Source of the DNA: Mycosarcoma maydis
Taxonomy: Eukaryota > Basidiomycota > Ustilaginomycetes > Ustilaginales
Reading direction: 5' to 3'
DNA length: 64,000 nucleotides
NCBI RefSeq assembly: GCF_000328475.2
Contig: NC_026498.1
Coordinates: 186,001 to 250,000, forward strand
Within the stretch, counting starts at the first letter, position 1; each line of letters begins with the position of its first letter. Below the pieces are notes generated by a model. That model did not search any database and was not told where the DNA came from. It saw nothing but the letters and a program-made list of their open reading frames with translations. Below are positions 44,000 to 54,553 of the stretch, in pieces. Both the position numbers and the translations under genes were made by a program.

Positions 44000-45403
44000 C
44001 TAGCCGAACACAGCCTTGTATACCTTGCTGGCACTCCACAGCACAATAAAAGAAATGCCCCAACACGCTGCATCGCCTATCTCCTTCAAGCTCCTTAACT
44101 CCACTGGCAACACTACATACTTGCCATGCGCCTGTGCCGGATCCGCCTGTTTTCCTTGCTTGACTAAGCTGGTAAACTCGCCTTGTACAAAGTCACCATC
44201 CGTGTAAAACCTGTGCATCTCGGCATCCTTGTTTGTCCAACGCTGCCTGAGCCAGGTTTCGAAAGCGCTTCTTTCTTCTTCGCTGCTCTCTGCAGGCTTG
44301 ATGTTTGCGCCTAGAGGTGGTGCATCAATATCTGCCGTAGCAAGCTGTGCGACCGCAACAGCGTTTGAAGAGGTATCGCCAGCTACAGGTTTTGTGATGC
44401 GCGTCATGGTCAAGTGCACATGAATCGCCGGCGGAGGCACACCTTGCATAAAGATACTTCTGAGCGTGTAAAAGTCCTGTCCGTGACCCGCTGGTGGAAC
44501 ACCGGGATATCCCACGCTAAAATCGACGAGCCATAGATCATGCATCTCTTTCGCCAACGTTCGAAGACAAAAGAACAGGCCTGTCGACCTCGGAAGCAGC
44601 AGGTTCTCCATGTCCTTGATCCCCATTTTCTCGGCAAACTTGGCCGACACCGGTCGAGTTTGGCTCGATACAAGCGTTCCTTCGGGGAAGATGAGCAATA
44701 GCAACTTCTTGGCGGTGTCGGTGGAAGCACTCGAGAATGCGTCGTTCTGGTTTTGCGATGCGACTTCGCCTAGTTGTTTGGCCAATTGTGCCTGATCGCT
44801 AGCCCAGTTGCGTGCGAGAAAGATAAAGCGATAGAACTGCATCCCCCAGCCAATGAAAGGAATCCACTTTAAAGATTTTTTCAGGATAATCAGGATACTA
44901 TCCGCCAAATCCGCATAGTAGGCAAGACACCACAGGTACAACCAATCCGTATAGACCTGGTGATTCGACATCCAGATCGACCGACTCGGCAGATCGATCG
45001 AAACAATCTTTCCCGTCTGTTTATTCCGGTGCACAAAAGTTTCCGGATCCAAGTATCCGCCTTTTCCATCGCCGATCGAGATGATGAGCTGGCTAGGTCC
45101 AAAGAATTGCGAAATGATGAGTAGAATTCGAGCGAACGCAAGCTTGGTGTATGCAATGTGCGAGTGATAGATCGGTTTCGTAGCCGGATGAAGCGAGAGT
45201 GGCCATGATAGCAGTTGGAACAGATGAACAGAGATGATGCAGATGTTGAAGACGAGCGCGAACAGGGTGGTTTGCAAGTAGGTCTGTTTGGGCGGTCGTG
45301 ACGAGATGGGAATGGTGTAAGGAGGCGCAGTGGCTGAAGAGCCTAGGCCGGTTTTGGCAGAGACATTCTCCGGGATGGAGTTGGTTGTGGCGTTGGATGA
45401 CAT
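44000..45403 (-). CDS. Lysophospholipid acyltransferase (AGPAT-like)
   Basis: The 467-residue membrane protein starts at MSSNATTN. An N-terminal hydrophobic segment (FALVFNICIISVHLFQLLSW) is followed by the acyltransferase block. Motif I is an NHQVYTDW variant of HxxxxD, as in the AGPAT4/LCLAT branch. FPEGTLVS is the glycerol-3-phosphate binding motif and LLLPRSTGLFFCL follows. The protein ends with a short hydrophobic segment (AACWGISFIVLWSASKVY). Such enzymes acylate lysophosphatidic acid or other lysophospholipids in the ER. The gene is convergent with PrpF and lies in the same orientation as the Mic12-like gene upstream. Substrate specificity is not evident. Confidence 0.88.
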   Translation of the reverse strand: MSSNATTNSIPENVSAKTGLGSSATAPPYTIPISSRPPKQTYLQTTLFALVFNICIISVHLFQLLSWPLSLHPATKPIYHSHIAYTKLAFARILLIISQFFGPSQLIISIGDGKGGYLDPETFVHRNKQTGKIVSIDLPSRSIWMSNHQVYTDWLYLWCLAYYADLADSILIILKKSLKWIPFIGWGMQFYRFIFLARNWASDQAQLAKQLGEVASQNQNDAFSSASTDTAKKLLLLIFPEGTLVSSQTRPVSAKFAEKMGIKDMENLLLPRSTGLFFCLRTLAKEMHDLWLVDFSVGYPGVPPAGHGQDFYTLRSIFMQGVPPPAIHVHLTMTRITKPVAGDTSSNAVAVAQLATADIDAPPLGANIKPAESSEEERSAFETWLRQRWTNKDAEMHRFYTDGDFVQGEFTSLVKQGKQADPAQAHGKYVVLPVELRSLKEIGDAACWGISFIVLWSASKVYKAVFG

Positions 45404-46277
45404 TGGCACGAGTGTCTTTGGGAATCCGAGATGGTATTACGGTGTTTGCAATCACCTTGTAAGGCCAATGTCCAACAAATCCCAGGAGGGGTGCGTTCTA
45501 GAAAAGTTCTAATCGATGCACGACTGAAATACCGAGCATACACAGAAAAGGGAGACTAGGTTGATGGTGAAGATCGAGCTGCATCCATGCTGTCGAAGGC
45601 TGAGGTCCGTGGAGGTAGGAAAGCATGTTGCGTGAACTCGCGGATGGAAAGGTGGTGTGCTTCTTGTGGAGCAGCTCGTGGCTGCTGTATGTCGCACAAA
45701 CTCACGACTGGATGACAGTCACGAGTCGTGAGTGTGAGTTTCGGCTGACAGCTCCCGAGTCCGACTTGAACCAGAGTAGTTCACGGTCGTTTCGCTCTCG
45801 GCTAAAACGAAAGAAATGCTCCACTTTTCCGCAACTCTGCGTCATAGTGTTGCACGATATCGTTTGGTATTCACGACTCTGTGATTCGTGATTCTTCATG
45901 GTGGGCTCGGGTCCACGACAACCCGTCTTTGACTGTTACGTCGAGTTCAACGTACAAAACGCTCCCAAGAACACAGAACACGCAAGACGGAAATCGTGAA
46001 TACGAACTGCCCTTCGTGCTTCGTGTTTGGCTCTCTCGAAAGCCCCCTCTCTGTCTTGAGAGGCATCTCGAAGGCGAGGCTCAGGCGTTGCTTCGCAGGA
46101 TGCTCAATGAGGACTCAACGAGATGGCGCAAGAGGTGAACGTCGCTGGAAAGTGAGTGGTTCAGAATGTAGGTACTGGACTGTACATTAAAGCTCGAAGC
46201 GGACTACACTTCTACGGCTGGCAATCCATTCAGTTCGGCCAATCGTGGATGGCCAGCTTCGCATCCCTTTGCACGGC
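45404..46277. other. Intergenic region
   Basis: This region lies upstream of the acyltransferase gene and downstream of the Mic12-like gene. Heptamer words occur near 45704, 45719, 45726, 45873, 45886 and 45993, several in inverted or tandem register. No gene is supported. Confidence 0.5.
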
Positions 46278-47043
46278 TCAACGAAGGCTTGTGCCCTGAC
46301 CGAGATAGAACGTGCGCCCTGCCGATCCATCGCCAACTTTCCCGAGCCCTGGTCCGGTCTTGGCTTCCGCCAGCTTGTCTACTTTATCAGCATCAAGCCC
46401 TACTGCTCTTGCGAGACGTGAGCCTATACTGCTGCCTGGCGCGCGTGCAGCATCGCTTGTTACTGCCAATGCGCTGTTCTCGTCTCGCAACGAGACGCCT
46501 TGCGTGTTGACAACGCCGGTTTTGATGCCACCTGTAGCAGCAATTTGTGCCTCAAGCGGTGTTGCTAGCGCCGAAGAGGAAGCATCAGAAGATGTCAAGT
46601 GGGTAACAATGTTCTTGGCAGATAGCAGACCTTTGGCAAAGAGATCATAGTAGTTGGCATTCGCGATTGTATCGACGGCGCCAATGACGTGGTCCTTTGG
46701 CATGCAAGTGGTAGCCCCATCATGTCAGTGCTCATGTCTCTAGCAAAAGAGTTGTACGTTGCCTCGATGCTGTACTTACATTCCAACGACCTTTGATCTC
46801 CTCGGTAACTGAAGGTCGGACGGGAGCAACGTAGGCGGGTTTGAGCTGTTCGTGTGACAAGCGCTGCTTGCCCTGCTTGTCCCAATTGTCCGGATCGATA
46901 TCGTTGAGCTGTAGCTTGATCCGGTTGAGTGCAAGCGCAGTGTCATGTGTTCGCACGGCGATCGTATGGCGAAAAGTGTAGAGCAGCGAAGTGGCTACAA
47001 ACACACCACCCAACGGAGCCAGAATGAAACGTGTTACGGCCAT
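46278..47043 (-). CDS. Mic12/Aim5-like MICOS complex subunit
   Basis: The model has two exons, 46780-47043 and 46278-46694, with an 85-nt intron (GTAAGTACAG donor, CCAAAG acceptor, phase 0), giving 226 residues. The N-terminus has an inner-membrane helix (FILAPLGGVFVATSLLYTF). The conserved core follows, ending at EEIKGRWNDHVIGAVDTI, which is created by the splice. The RW pair and the helical stretch match the fungal Mic12/Aim5 family of the mitochondrial contact site complex, which shapes crista junctions. The C-terminal half is Ala/Ser-rich and divergent. The call rests on short motifs and size, so moderate confidence. The gene diverges from the NatB subunit gene. Confidence 0.7.
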
Positions 47044-47801
47044 GCTTGCGTATTCTCTGGAGCTGCGATCGTGAGCTGCCAGTGCTCGCGTTGTCGGTGC
47101 GACTAGGACTGCGTTGTGGCCAAAGGCGACCCCTCTTGCGGCTTGACAAGTGCGCGGATTACGACCAAGCTGGTGAAGCAGATACGCACACTTTGGGCTT
47201 GATGTAGAGGTGGAGGATCGACCAGCATTCGTGATTCACGATTCACGAATCATAAATTTCGTTGTACACCAGTCACGAGTCGTGAGTCGTGAGTCGTGAG
47301 TGCGACCAGCCGTGAGAAATCGGAATAACTTTAGTCGCAGACATCAGAGTGGAATTCCGCCAACATATCCAGTTGCAAATCACTGAATCGACAGTCGTGA
47401 GTGATTCACGATTGACGCGTGATCGATGGGTTTTGCAACTCTGGCTGCTTTCAGACAGTCTCATTCAATTATTGCTGTATCGCGCCTGCTGAGGTTTGGT
47501 TCACATTGATTGGCAGCTTCGGGTTTCGGCTTGGTTTTGTGTGTGTGCAAGAAGAACAAGACTCACGACTCGTGCTTTCGACCAGCAAGAGTCGTGAGTA
47601 GCTTCGTGACTCTGACAAATACCAAGACATCTCGGCCTGAATCAGCATCAGCAAAGCCTGCATACCAGACTGTTGCGACTTGTTCGCGCTGCTTTCTGGT
47701 CTTTGGTGCGTGCACAGCCAAACGCACCCTCTTACTCACCGCTCAAATTTACAGCTGTACCGACCCATCCGCCATCGTTGTGGCCACTACAGGCGCTCAA
47801 G
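47044..47801. other. Divergent promoter region with mirrored heptamer arrays
   Basis: This region lies between the Mic12-like gene and the NatB subunit gene. Heptamer words cluster at 47229-47248, 47273-47299, near 47394, 47406, 47562 and 47589. No gene is supported. Confidence 0.55.
47229..47299. repeat. Heptamer cluster with orientation switches in one register
   Basis: TCGTGA at 47229 is followed at 7-bp steps by TCACGA at 47236 and 47243. A second block has TCACGA at 47273 and then TCGTGA at 47280, 47287 and 47294. The 7-bp register survives the change of orientation. Confidence 0.85.
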
Positions 47802-50387
47802 ATGAACGCCGCGTTCAATCCGCTAGCTATGCTAGCAGAAAGGGTCTGCGGTCCCATTTACAACGCTATCGATACAGGCAACAATGTACTTGCTGTGAGA
47901 CATGCTGATAAGGTGCTGCAGTCTCAGCCGGATCTGGCGCTTGCTTCCGCACTCAAAGCGCTCGCACTGGTACGCTCATCGAAACGCGCCGAAGCCGACC
48001 AGATCTGCACAAAGCTGGTAAAGAGAGGCTTGCGGAAGGGCGAAGAAAACGCTCTGACACCACTGATCTGGACATTGGGTCGACTGGGTCGTACCGATGA
48101 CGAAATCACTCTTCTGGAAGCTGCGGTCAAGGCTAGCCCCAACGACGAGTCCTTAGCTCGCCAGGCTTTCTTTGCTTTCATCAAGAACAAAGCGTTTCAA
48201 AAAGCGCAGCAGCTGGCGCTCAAGATGCACAAGTCGTTTACCGGTCGCAACCGAGCTCAAGGAAGGTTTGTGGAAGAGTATTTTTGGTGGTCTATCCTAT
48301 CTTATCTGCTGCTCGCTAGGGATCCCAAGGCGCCAGGTGCAGCTCTGGCACTACCGCTCAGCCAAAGGATGATCGAAAAGCAGATTGAATCCAAGCCGCT
48401 GGGCTTGAACGACGAAGAAGCGCTTTGTCTGTTGCTGCAAGTGCTCATTCGACAAGGCAAGAAGCAAGACGCTTTCGATTTGGTCGCTGCTCAAGACTCT
48501 GTTGGACATAAGCTGTGCGACCGCAACCTTGGCTTGGAATTCACCCGAACCGATTTGGCTCAGGATCTGCAGAACTGGAGATACGTGGAAGCAAGCTGTT
48601 GGAAGCGTATCGACGGTGGCAGTCGGAACTGGGCGCATTTCAGCGGCTACTTGGACGCGGCCGAGAAGCTAGGCAAGGATCACCTCGTGGCAGCTCAGAA
48701 GAAGATCAACGTGCTTTTGAGCATCAAGGGTGCTACAAAGGATCGTTCGGTGCGGCTTGCCGAGCTGGAAGTTGTACGCAAGCGTTGGAACATGGGCGAC
48801 CAGGATGCCGAGCCACAGCTTGAGGCCAAGTTGGTCTCTTACTTTGACCAGTTTGCGAGCAAAGCGTGCTGTCACGAAGATCTTGTTGTGTATCTCGGTG
48901 TGCTCGGCGCGGAATCGCGAGCAAGGCTGACTGAAAAGATCAAGAGCAAAGCACGAAGTTTGCCGATCAAGAACGAGCTGGATCTGAGGACCAACATCTC
49001 GATCGTCAAGATCACACGAACAATCCAACCTGCAATCACTATGACGGAGGAAAGCGAAGCCACTCTTGCGACTGAACTGTTGCAACAGTACCTGGACGGT
49101 CTGTCGGTAGGAGCATCGTTGCCGGATACGGAAATGCAGCCTGCCGATGACCTTGCACTTGTGGGCGTGCAAGCATTGCTCTCGGCATACCGGCTGTCGC
49201 ACGGCAAGCTCGTGTACCTGTATCAAACCATTGCGTTGCTTGAATTTGCCCTGACAAAAAGCAACAAGGGGTATCAGCTACGAATGCTGCTCATCCGTAG
49301 CTATATTCTTGCAGGCGCGTTTGATCGCGCTTCGGTTCATTACGGCCTGCTTGGACTGAAAAGTGTACAGGCGGACACGCTGTCACACCTGATCAGTGAG
49401 CGTTGCTCGTGCTTCTCTTCGGTGTGCTCGAGCAGCACAGATGCGGACGAGGGACTATACAAAACAATTGTCCGCACACTGTCGACATCGCAAGCAATCT
49501 ACGAAGAGAACTCGACGTCTACACCAGACATGATTTCCAAAGCATTGGAGCACGGTATCTACTCTCGCGTCGAGGAGTTTGTCGAATTTGGCGATGCGTT
49601 AGAGAGATCGTTTCAGCGACAGGTGTTGCGGTTGGAAGAGTCGCGTTCGCATTTCATGAATCGACGAAACTTGCGGAACGAGCAAGAGAGGAAACAGTTC
49701 GAAGCTGGCATTGCCAAGGCGGTCGAAGCTGTCAAGCGGGATGGGGAGAAGGGACTGTCGGACCAGAGAGATTTCGCGGTGCTTGTCAACTATCAGCCGC
49801 TGGATACGCCGAATGTCGAGGAGCTGACACAGGTGGGTGCGCGTAAGGATGCGGGGTGGGTGCGGAGTATTGCTTGGACGCTGTCGACAGAGAGCGGGTC
49901 GGTGGAAGAGACCGACTTACAGAGCCTGACAGCTCAAGAAAGGGCGCTAGTTGCTGTCACTCAAAGTGCACGTTCGGGGACGCTGGATCCGACAAGGCTG
50001 ACACAGATGCTGGAATCGACCAAGAGTACCGTCCGATCGCTCATGGAGTTGGCGAGTAATTCGGCGAGTCAAACTGGCACGATCCGACCAGTGGATGCGG
50101 TACATGAAGTGGCGCTAACACTGGAAGCCATCTACCACACGCACTCGAAACTGGACGATGAATCAAAGTCAACGTGCAAAACACACCTGGCAGAAATGGC
50201 TACGCTTGTCAACCACCTCTCTAGAGCAAGCGAGGCAGTAGGATCACCGACAGTTCTTCAAGGTGGTTTCGCGTCGTTGGGTAAGGACAAAGTGGAACAG
50301 ATGCTGAAGAGCACTTGCGACAATGTGGCTCACAGCTTGACCAAGGTGTTTGGCAACTTGAGGGATGCTCTACGAGATGCCTTGTGA
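47802..50387 (+). CDS. NAA25: NatB auxiliary subunit (Mdm20/NAA25-like)
   Basis: The 861-residue protein is counted from MNAAFNPLAM; the open frame extends upstream, but this ATG fits the family start. NAA25/Mdm20 binds the catalytic Naa20 subunit and the ribosome, and the NatB complex acetylates N-terminal Met-Asp/Glu/Asn/Gln, affecting actin and tropomyosin function. The protein is helical throughout, with tetratricopeptide-like repeats at the N-terminus (IDTGNNVLAVRHADKVLQSQPD, ALALVRSSKRAEADQI) and WTLGRLGRTDDEITLLEAAV. Mid-region stretches such as LIRSYILAGAFDRASVHYGLLGLKS are characteristic of the family. No introns are seen. It is cytosolic. Confidence 0.88.
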   Translation: MNAAFNPLAMLAERVCGPIYNAIDTGNNVLAVRHADKVLQSQPDLALASALKALALVRSSKRAEADQICTKLVKRGLRKGEENALTPLIWTLGRLGRTDDEITLLEAAVKASPNDESLARQAFFAFIKNKAFQKAQQLALKMHKSFTGRNRAQGRFVEEYFWWSILSYLLLARDPKAPGAALALPLSQRMIEKQIESKPLGLNDEEALCLLLQVLIRQGKKQDAFDLVAAQDSVGHKLCDRNLGLEFTRTDLAQDLQNWRYVEASCWKRIDGGSRNWAHFSGYLDAAEKLGKDHLVAAQKKINVLLSIKGATKDRSVRLAELEVVRKRWNMGDQDAEPQLEAKLVSYFDQFASKACCHEDLVVYLGVLGAESRARLTEKIKSKARSLPIKNELDLRTNISIVKITRTIQPAITMTEESEATLATELLQQYLDGLSVGASLPDTEMQPADDLALVGVQALLSAYRLSHGKLVYLYQTIALLEFALTKSNKGYQLRMLLIRSYILAGAFDRASVHYGLLGLKSVQADTLSHLISERCSCFSSVCSSSTDADEGLYKTIVRTLSTSQAIYEENSTSTPDMISKALEHGIYSRVEEFVEFGDALERSFQRQVLRLEESRSHFMNRRNLRNEQERKQFEAGIAKAVEAVKRDGEKGLSDQRDFAVLVNYQPLDTPNVEELTQVGARKDAGWVRSIAWTLSTESGSVEETDLQSLTAQERALVAVTQSARSGTLDPTRLTQMLESTKSTVRSLMELASNSASQTGTIRPVDAVHEVALTLEAIYHTHSKLDDESKSTCKTHLAEMATLVNHLSRASEAVGSPTVLQGGFASLGKDKVEQMLKSTCDNVAHSLTKVFGNLRDALRDAL

Positions 50388-50548
50388 TGTAGACTGACAC
50401 GGATTCGCCAACCAGACACTCACGACTCGCTCTCTCTCTCTCTCTCTCTCTCCGTGAAATCGAACGAGGCGTGAGGTGCGCGAGTCTCCAAAACACAGTC
50501 ACAGAGTTATCAGTCGTGAGTAACGGTGGCGGTGGTTTCGGCCAACAA

Positions 50549-50592
50549 TCACGAATCATCACGAATCACGAATCACGAATCACGAATCACGA
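50549..50592 (-). repeat. Six-unit TCACGAA array
   Basis: TCACGA starts at 50549, then at 50559, 50566, 50573, 50580 and 50587. The last five are in exact 7-bp register, with A as the seventh base in each complete unit. Confidence 0.92.
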
Positions 50593-51205
50593 ACGTTGGC
50601 GCGTTGTGGTGGTACGTTTGTGATTTGTTTGGCTTGCGTGTTGGGTTTCAAGCGATATTTACTTTTCAAAGATGAATCACGAATCAGTGAATCACTTTGA
50701 ATGGTATCAGATCTGTCTCAGCTTGACCTTAACATATTTGGCTGCATGCGTGACGTGAATTTCAACGCCATCGCGCATCGCACATGGCTGCTGGATTACA
50801 GACGCGTCTCACTCAGCCCAGGCTCTTTTACTAATTGATGGAAGGCGTAAAGAGAAACAACCGATCTGCCTCGCTTGTGAAGTTTTGATACATTTGTGAT
50901 TCGTGATTCTCGAAAAGTTAGTCACAGAGTGGATTTACGATTCACGATTACTTGCTCAGTTAACGTGAACTTGGCTGGTTTAGGCTCGGCTATTCGTGAT
51001 TCAGCATTTCGGCCTAGGTTTGGTGCGTTTTGCCTTTGGCGAATCACTCACGACTCGTAAATCACAAATGCCGTTTCGGACAGAACGTTTCTGCATTCAG
51101 TTTGGTTACTCTCGTCCATTCATGATTCACAATTCCCTTTCACAATTCCCTTTCACGATTCACGATTCGTGAGTGTGATTCGTGATTTGTGCAATTGTGA
51201 ATCAG

Positions 51206-51241
51206 AAGGGTTCCAAGGGTTCCAAGGGTTCCGTGGGTTCC
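51206..51241 (+). repeat. AAGGGTTCC minisatellite
   Basis: Three perfect 9-bp units and a fourth, GTGGGTTCC, follow one another without spacers. It lies directly beside the heptamer block and is unrelated to it. Confidence 0.9.
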
Positions 51242-51626
51242 GTTCTCATGAATTAAGCCGCGTCGAGTTGAATCTCGAGCCCCGCGCTTAGACCAAGACG
51301 AGATTTCCTCCCTCGGCCGCTGCTCGTTTTGGCAACCACACTTGGCCGTTTGCTGCTTGCTTCACGTCCACTCGCATTCACCCCATCTTCTACATTGCGC
51401 ATCAACTCCTCTGTTCTTCCTTGCCTCGTTGGCCAAGATACCCCACTCACCTCCACTGATACCCCATTCCCACACAAGTGCCACATATCTCTTAACCATC
51501 CAACGTTCCAAGAGCTGCCACAGCAAGTGAACAAGCCAGTTGTCACCTCTTTGATACCAATTCGAGCTCTGAGCTCCGAGCTACGAGCTACCATCTCTTG
51601 GACAAGGAAACACTTGCCCTCGCGTA

Positions 51627-54404
51627 ATGGCTGCTGTTGCGCCACCCAAGCCTCTAAACCTCGCCCTCCCTTTCCAACGAGCCGCCCTTCCATCCCAATC
51701 CTGCTCCTGCCGCGAAGCGCAAATGACTACACGCAAGCTCTTCGGTCGCTCGCGCAAGCACAATGATTCTGTACACCAAGCCAAACGTCAGTCGCAAGCT
51801 GACCCTTTCACCTCCAGCGTCGAAAGCTACGCCGACGACAAGCTGCTAGCCAGTCGCGATACCAACATTTCCAATTCGGCCCTAAGCACTACCAGCACCG
51901 CTTCACGCACCTCGCGCTTCTTTCGCAGGTTCGGTCGTCAAAAGCCTCCGCCCGTGCCCTCGCTCCCACCGGCGCTCGTGCTTGACTTGGATGCCGGCAC
52001 AGCCGTTCCTCGTTCCTCTGATGCTCTTGATCCTACCTACTCGTCTGGCAATGCCGGCGCTGCAGGGTTCAAGATCCAGCAACAGCAACAGCAGCCACTA
52101 CCCCCACCTTCCGCAGCAGCCGCTATCATCGCTGAATCCAACGCTGCCTATGCAGCTGCCGAGGCAGTCCCAAAGCCCAAAGGTCTTCAGCGCAAAAAAA
52201 TGCTTGAAGCTATGGCCAACGCCCGACTCGATGTGAGCCAGACGCGAGACTTGGTTCGCATGTGCGGTCTCCAGATCCGCGAACGAGGCCTTGACACGTC
52301 GGGCCTCTTTCGTCCCTTCCGCATCGCCGAATCGCAGGACCACGTGTACCACATGATCCAGCTCTTCCTTCTCTCGATCGACGTCTCGACCTACATCTCA
52401 GTGTTCCCCATCCTTCCCGAGAACGCACTCGACCACTTTGGCCGCAATACCGCCAGCATCAACCATCACGTCACCAGTCAACAAGCCAAAAGCCAAGTTG
52501 CACGCCAAGAACTGGACAAAGAGCTTCGTTATGCAGCTCCGCATGATGTCGTCTCAGTCATGAAGTGGGGGCTGCGACACATGCGTCTTCGCACTACCGA
52601 CTTTTCCTCGAAGGATTCTCTAGAGTGGTACGACATTTTTGTGGCTGCCGAACGCGAGTCTGACTATCACGCCAGAGCGATTGCCGATCTGTTGCATCCC
52701 AGCTTGCCTCAGGCGACCGCAGAGCTGTTGAGCGAAGTGCTCGACCTTATGGCTTCTGTCGCTGCGCACTCGAGCACCAATCACATGCCCGCATCTGCAC
52801 TGTGCCAGGTGCTCGGCTTTTGGCTCTTTGGAAGGATCGGAGTTGCCCATCCACCGCCCACTGTAGATGAGCTCATTGAGGCGGTCAGCAAGACAACTGC
52901 CATGGCCGAGCACCTGCTGTTGGCCCACATCAGATCGCAAGCTGCCGTCACCTTCTCAATGCCACTGAGGCTCACCGAGCTGGTTGAACGCTACCCATAC
53001 ATCAAACCTGGTCAGCAAGCCCCTTGTCTTCCACCCGCTTTTGCCGCGCGTCCCGTTCCCACGCTTCGAATCGATCTACGTTCGGACAATTTGATTGTCT
53101 CGCAGGCCAAACCACGATCGCCTTCGTCGACCCTGGCCGACGCTCTCAATGCGTCCGCTTCGGACCATCTTCAAGGCGGGCAAGGTGACATGTGGGCCGC
53201 TATCTTGACCCACCTCGATGCCACTGCTGAGCCAGGCAACAAGTGCTCCGAACTGCTCAGCGACGAAGACGTGCGCATCCTCCGACAAGTCGATCAGGAG
53301 CTGGCGCGTGCCAATCAAGAGCAGCAAGCCGAAAGCGAGCAGCACAACTCGAATTCACTGCTGACGATGGCGGCTGACAAAGCTGCTTCTCCCACTGCTG
53401 CACCATCCCTCGCCGAGTTGAAGGCTGGACGACGTCGATCGCAGTCTTTGTCCGATTTGAGGGGCGTTTCATTTGCAGCAACACGACCGCTTGCTCCTCT
53501 GCCTGAGAGTGGTAGCAACACTCCTCAGAACGCTTCTTCCCCAGCACCAAAGAGCGGTATACCCAAGCGCAAACCGGTACCGCTCCTGGATCCTCAGATA
53601 GTGGATACCTCGGACAAGGTTGAAGTGGTCAACGATACGTCGGGTGATTCGCAGCGGTTGCCAGCGCAACAAGAGCAAGACGATCTTTTTTCCGGAGGGC
53701 TGCAGCCGAGTTCATCGTGGCGGAGCTTCTCAGAGGAAGGGTTCGGTGGTATGAGTACTGCGTCGTCGGAGCTTTCATTGAGTGAGTTCTCCCTCGGACA
53801 TGCGCAGACCTTGCCGAGTCGAAGGAGCAACCGCAGCCTATATCGGGTACGATCGTCTGCTTCCAATGGATCGAGACGCAAGACGATGCGCAACGTGATG
53901 GAAAGTGGCGAAGCACAGACTGCCAATGCCAAGACGACGCATACTGTGACGAGTGCAGCCCTCGTGCACCAGCTCGACACGACGTTTGGCGTGCTTTGGC
54001 AAGATCAGCTGCTGGATTCTTCGCCATGCTGTAGATTGCCACCCATGGTATTTGTGCAACTCAACGCCAAGGCGGCCAAGTTGCTCGATTTCAACGGGCA
54101 AGATGCTGCCCAAGCGCCGCGCTATCCAAGTGATACAGTGTGGTTGCTGGTGGTGGAGACCATCATCCCGCCGCGTCCACCCACTCCGCCAACGACGGGC
54201 AAGGGACGCTGGAATGATGGCGACGAGAGCGATCGGGAAGAGAGGAGGAGCATCTTTGCGCCTAGCATCAGGTCGGTCAGGGTGCGGTTGAGGAGGGTGA
54301 GCACGGTCATTGGTAATGGCGTCGGATTGAGGTTCAAAGAAAGGGAGCATCCGCCCATGCCTGCACCGATGGGTGTGGTAGAGGACAAGGAGTCGACGGC
54401 GTAA
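51627..54404 (+). CDS. Msb1/Mug8-domain morphogenesis protein
   Basis: The 925-residue protein belongs to the fungal Msb1/Mug8 group, which has a RhoGAP-like fold and supports polarised growth downstream of Cdc42/Rho1. The conserved domain spans about 190-490, including DLVRMCGLQIRERGLDTSGLFRPFRI, PHDVVSVMKWGLRHMRLR, SLEWYDIFVAAERESDYH and VLGFWLFGRIG. The rest is low-complexity, with Ser/Pro-rich and Gln-rich parts. The N-terminal 32 residues are of uncertain reality: MTTRKLFGRSRKHND at 51723 looks more like the family start. The C-terminus ends with an Arg-rich stretch. The gene is uninterrupted and convergent with the glutamate decarboxylase gene. Confidence 0.85.
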   Translation: MAAVAPPKPLNLALPFQRAALPSQSCSCREAQMTTRKLFGRSRKHNDSVHQAKRQSQADPFTSSVESYADDKLLASRDTNISNSALSTTSTASRTSRFFRRFGRQKPPPVPSLPPALVLDLDAGTAVPRSSDALDPTYSSGNAGAAGFKIQQQQQQPLPPPSAAAAIIAESNAAYAAAEAVPKPKGLQRKKMLEAMANARLDVSQTRDLVRMCGLQIRERGLDTSGLFRPFRIAESQDHVYHMIQLFLLSIDVSTYISVFPILPENALDHFGRNTASINHHVTSQQAKSQVARQELDKELRYAAPHDVVSVMKWGLRHMRLRTTDFSSKDSLEWYDIFVAAERESDYHARAIADLLHPSLPQATAELLSEVLDLMASVAAHSSTNHMPASALCQVLGFWLFGRIGVAHPPPTVDELIEAVSKTTAMAEHLLLAHIRSQAAVTFSMPLRLTELVERYPYIKPGQQAPCLPPAFAARPVPTLRIDLRSDNLIVSQAKPRSPSSTLADALNASASDHLQGGQGDMWAAILTHLDATAEPGNKCSELLSDEDVRILRQVDQELARANQEQQAESEQHNSNSLLTMAADKAASPTAAPSLAELKAGRRRSQSLSDLRGVSFAATRPLAPLPESGSNTPQNASSPAPKSGIPKRKPVPLLDPQIVDTSDKVEVVNDTSGDSQRLPAQQEQDDLFSGGLQPSSSWRSFSEEGFGGMSTASSELSLSEFSLGHAQTLPSRRSNRSLYRVRSSASNGSRRKTMRNVMESGEAQTANAKTTHTVTSAALVHQLDTTFGVLWQDQLLDSSPCCRLPPMVFVQLNAKAAKLLDFNGQDAAQAPRYPSDTVWLLVVETIIPPRPPTPPTTGKGRWNDGDESDREERRSIFAPSIRSVRVRLRRVSTVIGNGVGLRFKEREHPPMPAPMGVVEDKESTA

Positions 54405-54553
54405 GATTCGGATCGGGAAATGGTACAGGTGTTGATTCGCTGGCACGGTATGAAATGGAACGGAAGAGATTCGTGATTGCATTTCAGACGCAGACATTGT
54501 GAGGAATGAATTGGGTTCAAGGAGAGGAACAAGCTTGCGGTTGAATGAGGCGC

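Larger units (their letters stand above)
50388..51626. other. Intergenic region dense in heptamer repeats
   Basis: No gene is supported between the NatB subunit and Msb1-type genes. A TC tract lies near 50430-50451. Heptamer words are very dense: near 50420, 50514, the array at 50549-50592, near 50678, 50690, 50903, 50940, 50995, 51050 and the block at 51153-51185. A 9-bp minisatellite lies at 51206-51241. Confidence 0.55.
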
